Shown: positions 61,102 through 64,000 of the stretch, piece by piece
Layout of the letters: each line of letters starts with the position of its first letter
How positions within the stretch are numbered: the stretch's first letter is position 1
Assembly: GCA_050246945.1 (NCBI GenBank)
Contig: JBFWVC010000001.1
Coordinates: 62,001 to 126,000, forward strand
Length of the DNA stretch: 64,000 nucleotides
Direction: 5' to 3'
Source: JAEUMD01 sp050246945
Lineage (GTDB): Bacteria > Pseudomonadota > Alphaproteobacteria > Rhizobiales > Hyphomicrobiaceae
Program-made: the position numbers and the translations under genes
The notes under the pieces: model-generated
Told to the model about the DNA's origin: nothing
Database searches by the model: none
What the model saw: only the letters and a program-made list of their open reading frames with translations

Positions 61102-62049
61102 TCAGCGCGTGGGTATCGGCGTCTCGCCGCGATAGTCGTAGAAGCCGCGCTTCGTCTTGCGGCCGAGCCAGCCCGCCTCGACGTACTTCACCAACAATGG
61201 GCATGGCCGATACTTCGAATCGGCGAGACCTTCGTAGAGAACCTGCATCACCGACAGACAGGTATCGAGGCCGATGAAATCCGCCAGCTCGAGCGGCCCC
61301 ATCGGATGGTGCGCGCCGAGCTTCATCGCCTTGTCGATCGACTCCACCGTGCCGACGCCCTCATAGAGCGTGTAGACGGCTTCGTTGATCATGGGAAGCA
61401 GGATGCGGTTGACGATGAAGGCGGGGAAGTCCTCGCTCACCGCCGTGCGCTTCCCCAGACTTTGCACGAAGTCCTTTGCCACGCCGAACGTCTCGTCCTC
61501 GGTGGCAATTCCGCGGATGAGTTCGACCAGCTCCATCAACGGCACCGGGTTCATGAAGTGCATGCCGATGAAGTGCTCCGGCCGGTCCGTCGTCGATGCC
61601 AGGCGGGTGATCGAAATCGACGAGGTGTTGGTTGCCAGGATCGCATCATTCTTCAGGAAGGGGCAAAGATCCGTGAAGATCTTGCGCTTGATGCTCTCGT
61701 CCTCAGTTGCAGCCTCGATCACCAGATCGCAGTCGCCGAGCGCGTGGAAGTCGGCAGCATATCCGATGCGCTTCATGGCCAGATCGCGGTCCGCCTCCGC
61801 AATCATGCCCTTGGAAACCTGCCGACCCATGTTCTTCTCGATCGTCTGCAGTGCGCGATCGACCGCTTCCTTCTTCAGATCGTTGAGCGACACGTCATAG
61901 CCGGCCAACGCAATCACATGCGCGATTCCGTTTCCCATTTGGCCTGCTCCGATGATGCCGACCTTCTTGATCCTGCTCACCGAATTCTTGTCGACACTGT
62001 TGCTGGCGCTGGCCTTTGCCTTTTTGGGCGCCTTGACTGCTACGTCCAT
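61102..62049 (-). CDS. hbd: 3-hydroxybutyryl-CoA dehydrogenase
   Basis: 315 residues from the ATG at 62049 with GAGGACC upstream. After a 27-residue basic low-complexity lead (KAPKKAKASASNSVDKNS) the Rossmann motif KKVGIIGAGQMGNGIAHV begins. Catalytic region: ATNTSSISITRLA, FIGMHFMNPVPLMELVEL, and FPAFIVNRILLPMINEA; C-terminal HHPMGPLELADFIGLDTC. It reduces acetoacetyl-CoA or oxidises 3-hydroxybutyryl-CoA, so it fits PHB or butyrate metabolism. Third gene of the etfB-etfA-hbd operon. Confidence 0.95.
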   Translation of the reverse strand: MDVAVKAPKKAKASASNSVDKNSVSRIKKVGIIGAGQMGNGIAHVIALAGYDVSLNDLKKEAVDRALQTIEKNMGRQVSKGMIAEADRDLAMKRIGYAADFHALGDCDLVIEAATEDESIKRKIFTDLCPFLKNDAILATNTSSISITRLASTTDRPEHFIGMHFMNPVPLMELVELIRGIATEDETFGVAKDFVQSLGKRTAVSEDFPAFIVNRILLPMINEAVYTLYEGVGTVESIDKAMKLGAHHPMGPLELADFIGLDTCLSVMQVLYEGLADSKYRPCPLLVKYVEAGWLGRKTKRGFYDYRGETPIPTR

Positions 62050-62131
62050 CTCGATGGTCCTCGTATTAATCGACCGCTCTATTGCCGGTATTCGATCGCC
62101 CCTGACCGTCCGGCTTTCTTTTTCACGTTCT

Positions 62132-63079
62132 TCAGCCTCGAGCTTTTTCCAGTTCGGCCGCCAGCTCCGGCAGCGCCTGGAACAGGTCTGCCACAAGCCC
62201 GTAATCGGCGACTTGGAAAATCGGCGCCTCCTCGTCCTTGTTGATCGCCACGATAATCTTCGAATCCTTCATACCCGCCAGATGCTGGATTGCCCCCGAG
62301 ATTCCCACGGCGATGTAGAGCTCCGGCGCCACCACCTTGCCGGTTTGACCGACCTGCATGTCGTTGGGCACGAAACCGGCGTCCACCGCCGCACGCGAGG
62401 CACCGATCGCCGCCCCGAGCTGGTCCGCCACAGGCTCTATCAGCGTCTTGAAATTGTCGCCCGATTGCAGGCCGCGCCCACCGGAGATGATGATCCGCGC
62501 CGAGGCAAGGTCAGGCCGGTCTGACTTCGTCAGCTCGGCGCCCTTGAAACTCGAAAGTCCGGCTGACGCCGGCACGTCGATCTTCGCGACCGCTGCACTC
62601 CCGCCCTCGCCTGCCGCCGCGAACGCCGCGGTGCGTACGGTGATCACCTTCTTCGCCTCGCCCGACTTCACCGTCTGGATGGCGTTGCCTGCATAGATTG
62701 GACGTTCGAAGGTGTCGGCGCTTTTCACCGCAGTGACGTCGGAAATTTGCATGACATCGAGCAGCGCTGCCACGCGCGGCAGGATGTTCTTTCCTGATGC
62801 CGTCGCAGGCGCCATCAGCACGTCGTAGCTGCCCATCAGCTCGACCAGCAGGGCGGACACCTCCTCCGCGAGTCCATGTGCCAGCTGCGGAGCATCGGCC
62901 AGCAGTACTTTTGCGACACCGTCCAGCTTTGCTGCCTGATCAGCGGCCGCTTGCGCGTCTGCGCCCGCCACCAGGACGTGGATATCGCCTCCGATATTCT
63001 TTGCCGCCGTCACCGCCTTTGCCGTTGCAGGATTGAGCGTACCGTTGTCGTGTTCGGCGAGTATGAGAATGGTCATCAC
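62132..63079 (-). CDS. etfA: Electron transfer flavoprotein alpha subunit
   Basis: 315 residues. The C-terminal FAD domain shows SGGRGLQSGDNFKTLIEPVA, VGQTGKVVAPELYIAVGISG and AIQHLAGMKDSKIIVAIN, all diagnostic. ETF passes electrons from acyl-CoA dehydrogenases to the quinone pool through ETF-QO. It overlaps etfB by four bases (ATGA-type), so both subunits are made in step. Confidence 0.97.
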   Translation of the reverse strand: MMTILILAEHDNGTLNPATAKAVTAAKNIGGDIHVLVAGADAQAAADQAAKLDGVAKVLLADAPQLAHGLAEEVSALLVELMGSYDVLMAPATASGKNILPRVAALLDVMQISDVTAVKSADTFERPIYAGNAIQTVKSGEAKKVITVRTAAFAAAGEGGSAAVAKIDVPASAGLSSFKGAELTKSDRPDLASARIIISGGRGLQSGDNFKTLIEPVADQLGAAIGASRAAVDAGFVPNDMQVGQTGKVVAPELYIAVGISGAIQHLAGMKDSKIIVAINKDEEAPIFQVADYGLVADLFQALPELAAELEKARG

Positions 63080-63831
63080 AACACCCCCGCTTCCGACTTC
63101 AGCTTGGAAACGAGATCAGCCACACTGCCGACCTTGACGCCCGCCTGGCGCTTCGCAGGCTCCGCCGTCACGAGCACTTGCAAACGCGGCGTGATATCGA
63201 CGCCCAGATCGTCGGGCTTCTTCACGTCGAGTGGCTTCTTCTTCGCCTTCATGATGTTGGGCAGTGTCGGATAGCGCGGCTCGTTGAGGCGCAGGTCCGT
63301 CGTGATCACGGCTGGCAGCTTGAGTCCCACCGTCTCGAGGCCGCCATCGACTTCTCGAGTGACCGCGACCCCGCCATCTGCGAATTCGACTTTGGAAGCG
63401 AACGTACCTTGCGGCCATCCGAGCAGCGCAGCCAGCATCTGCCCCGTCTGGTTGCAGTCGTCGTCGATCGCCTGCTTGCCGACGATCACGACGTCGGGCT
63501 TCTCCTGCTCGACAAGCACCCTGAGAATCTTGGCAACCGCTAGAGGTTCGACCGTTGCGCCTTCCGGTGTTTCGACGAGGATGGCGCGGTCCGCGCCAAT
63601 CGCCAGCGCCGTGCGCAAAGTGTCCTGAGCCTTCGTCGGACCGATCGAGACGACGACCACTTCGGTGGCGCCACCCTTCTCTTTCAGTCGGACGGCCTCT
63701 TCGACAGCAATCTCATCGAACGGATTCATCGACATCTTTACATTGGCAAGCTCGATGCCCGTTCCGTCGGCTTTGACACGGATCTTGACGTTGTAGTCAA
63801 CGACCCGCTTCACCGGCACTAAAATCTTCAT
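63076..63831 (-). CDS. etfB: Electron transfer flavoprotein beta subunit
   Basis: 251 residues starting KILVPVKRVVDYNVKIRVKA. Family signs: MNPFDEIAVEEAVRLKEKG, ILVEQEKPDVVIVGKQAIDD, DCNQTGQMLAALLGWPQGTF and LRLNEPRYPTLPNIMKAKKK. It binds AMP and docks with EtfA. First gene of the operon; 63832-64000 carries its promoter region. Confidence 0.97.
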   Translation of the reverse strand: MKILVPVKRVVDYNVKIRVKADGTGIELANVKMSMNPFDEIAVEEAVRLKEKGGATEVVVVSIGPTKAQDTLRTALAIGADRAILVETPEGATVEPLAVAKILRVLVEQEKPDVVIVGKQAIDDDCNQTGQMLAALLGWPQGTFASKVEFADGGVAVTREVDGGLETVGLKLPAVITTDLRLNEPRYPTLPNIMKAKKKPLDVKKPDDLGVDITPRLQVLVTAEPAKRQAGVKVGSVADLVSKLKSEAGVL

Positions 63832-64000
63832 CTCCGCAGCGGTCCTCAGCCTCGAATTTCTTTGTTTGTCACCTGCTCTTCATCAACCTGCAGTACCTCA
63901 CCGATAGGGCACCGTAGGCGTAAAAAGCATTGCAGCTACAGGACCCATCGCATGAGGCAACGCATCGGGTTCCCGAAGTCGTCTTGTGCACCGCAAACTC

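Noticed and set aside
1..64000. CRISPR array
   Set aside because: No regularly spaced identical direct repeats with unique spacers; the repeats present are dispersed palindromic elements.

Overview
The window reads as alphaproteobacterial chromosome, most likely Hyphomicrobiales (Rhizobiales) and possibly a Hyphomicrobiaceae-like lineage. This rests on high GC, the hrcA-grpE / rph-rdgB-hemW neighbourhood, separate dnaK-dnaJ, gshB, a LsrB/VtlR-type LysR regulator, etfBA with 3-hydroxybutyryl-CoA dehydrogenase, and an intergenic repeat built like those I remember from other Rhizobiales. Genus is not resolvable from sequence alone.

Region 1 (1-13749) is the right-hand part of a mobilizable or conjugative element. 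From the left it carries a minus-strand block of an exported phage-tail-fibre-like protein (cut by the window edge), a small exported protein, a small mobile-element protein and two Tat-signal proteins. A plus-strand block of short overlapping genes follows, ending in an NPPY-type DNA methyltransferase. Then come a TraG/VirD4 coupling protein, a 600-bp gap with a candidate oriT, mobC and a relaxase, the mobile mystery A/B pair (HTH regulator plus Fic protein) behind four evenly phased operators, a DUF3800 protein and an orphan gene. The block stops at the 3' end of tRNA-Ala(CGC). No integrase and no VirB channel genes are in view.

Region 2 (13750-64000) is core chromosome. 13.8-31.8 kb: tRNA-Ala, yggT, DUF167, folD, comM/yifB, gshB, yraN, rsmI, an LpoA-like lipoprotein, an AEC transporter, an HNH nuclease, alkA plus an esterase, gluQRS, two tandem DUF1287 proteins and a small membrane-anchored protein. 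32-43 kb: a 1.1-kb unexplained gap, dsbB, yqaA, hemW, rdgB (with an extra C-terminal region), a VOC protein and rph, diverging from hrcA-grpE, then lepB and a YiaAB/PspA-like pair. 43-52.6 kb: dnaK, dnaJ, two small cytochromes c, an FMN reductase, pyrF, DUF1330, a GNAT protein, trmD and a LysR regulator. 52.7-64 kb: a GGDEF-EAL protein with an N-terminal cysteine cluster, leuC, a HAD pyrimidine 5'-nucleotidase, a Kef-type antiporter, an SDR, and the etfB-etfA-hbd operon.

Two dispersed intergenic repeat families occur only in the core part. Family A (about 45-100 bp) has about 12 copies in gaps between genes. Family B (about 60-145 bp) has three, two of them directly beside an A copy. The features most worth following up are these repeats, the 32- to 33-bp-phased operator array of the mystery A/B pair, the exported cargo block of the element, and the gap at 32.4-33.5 kb.
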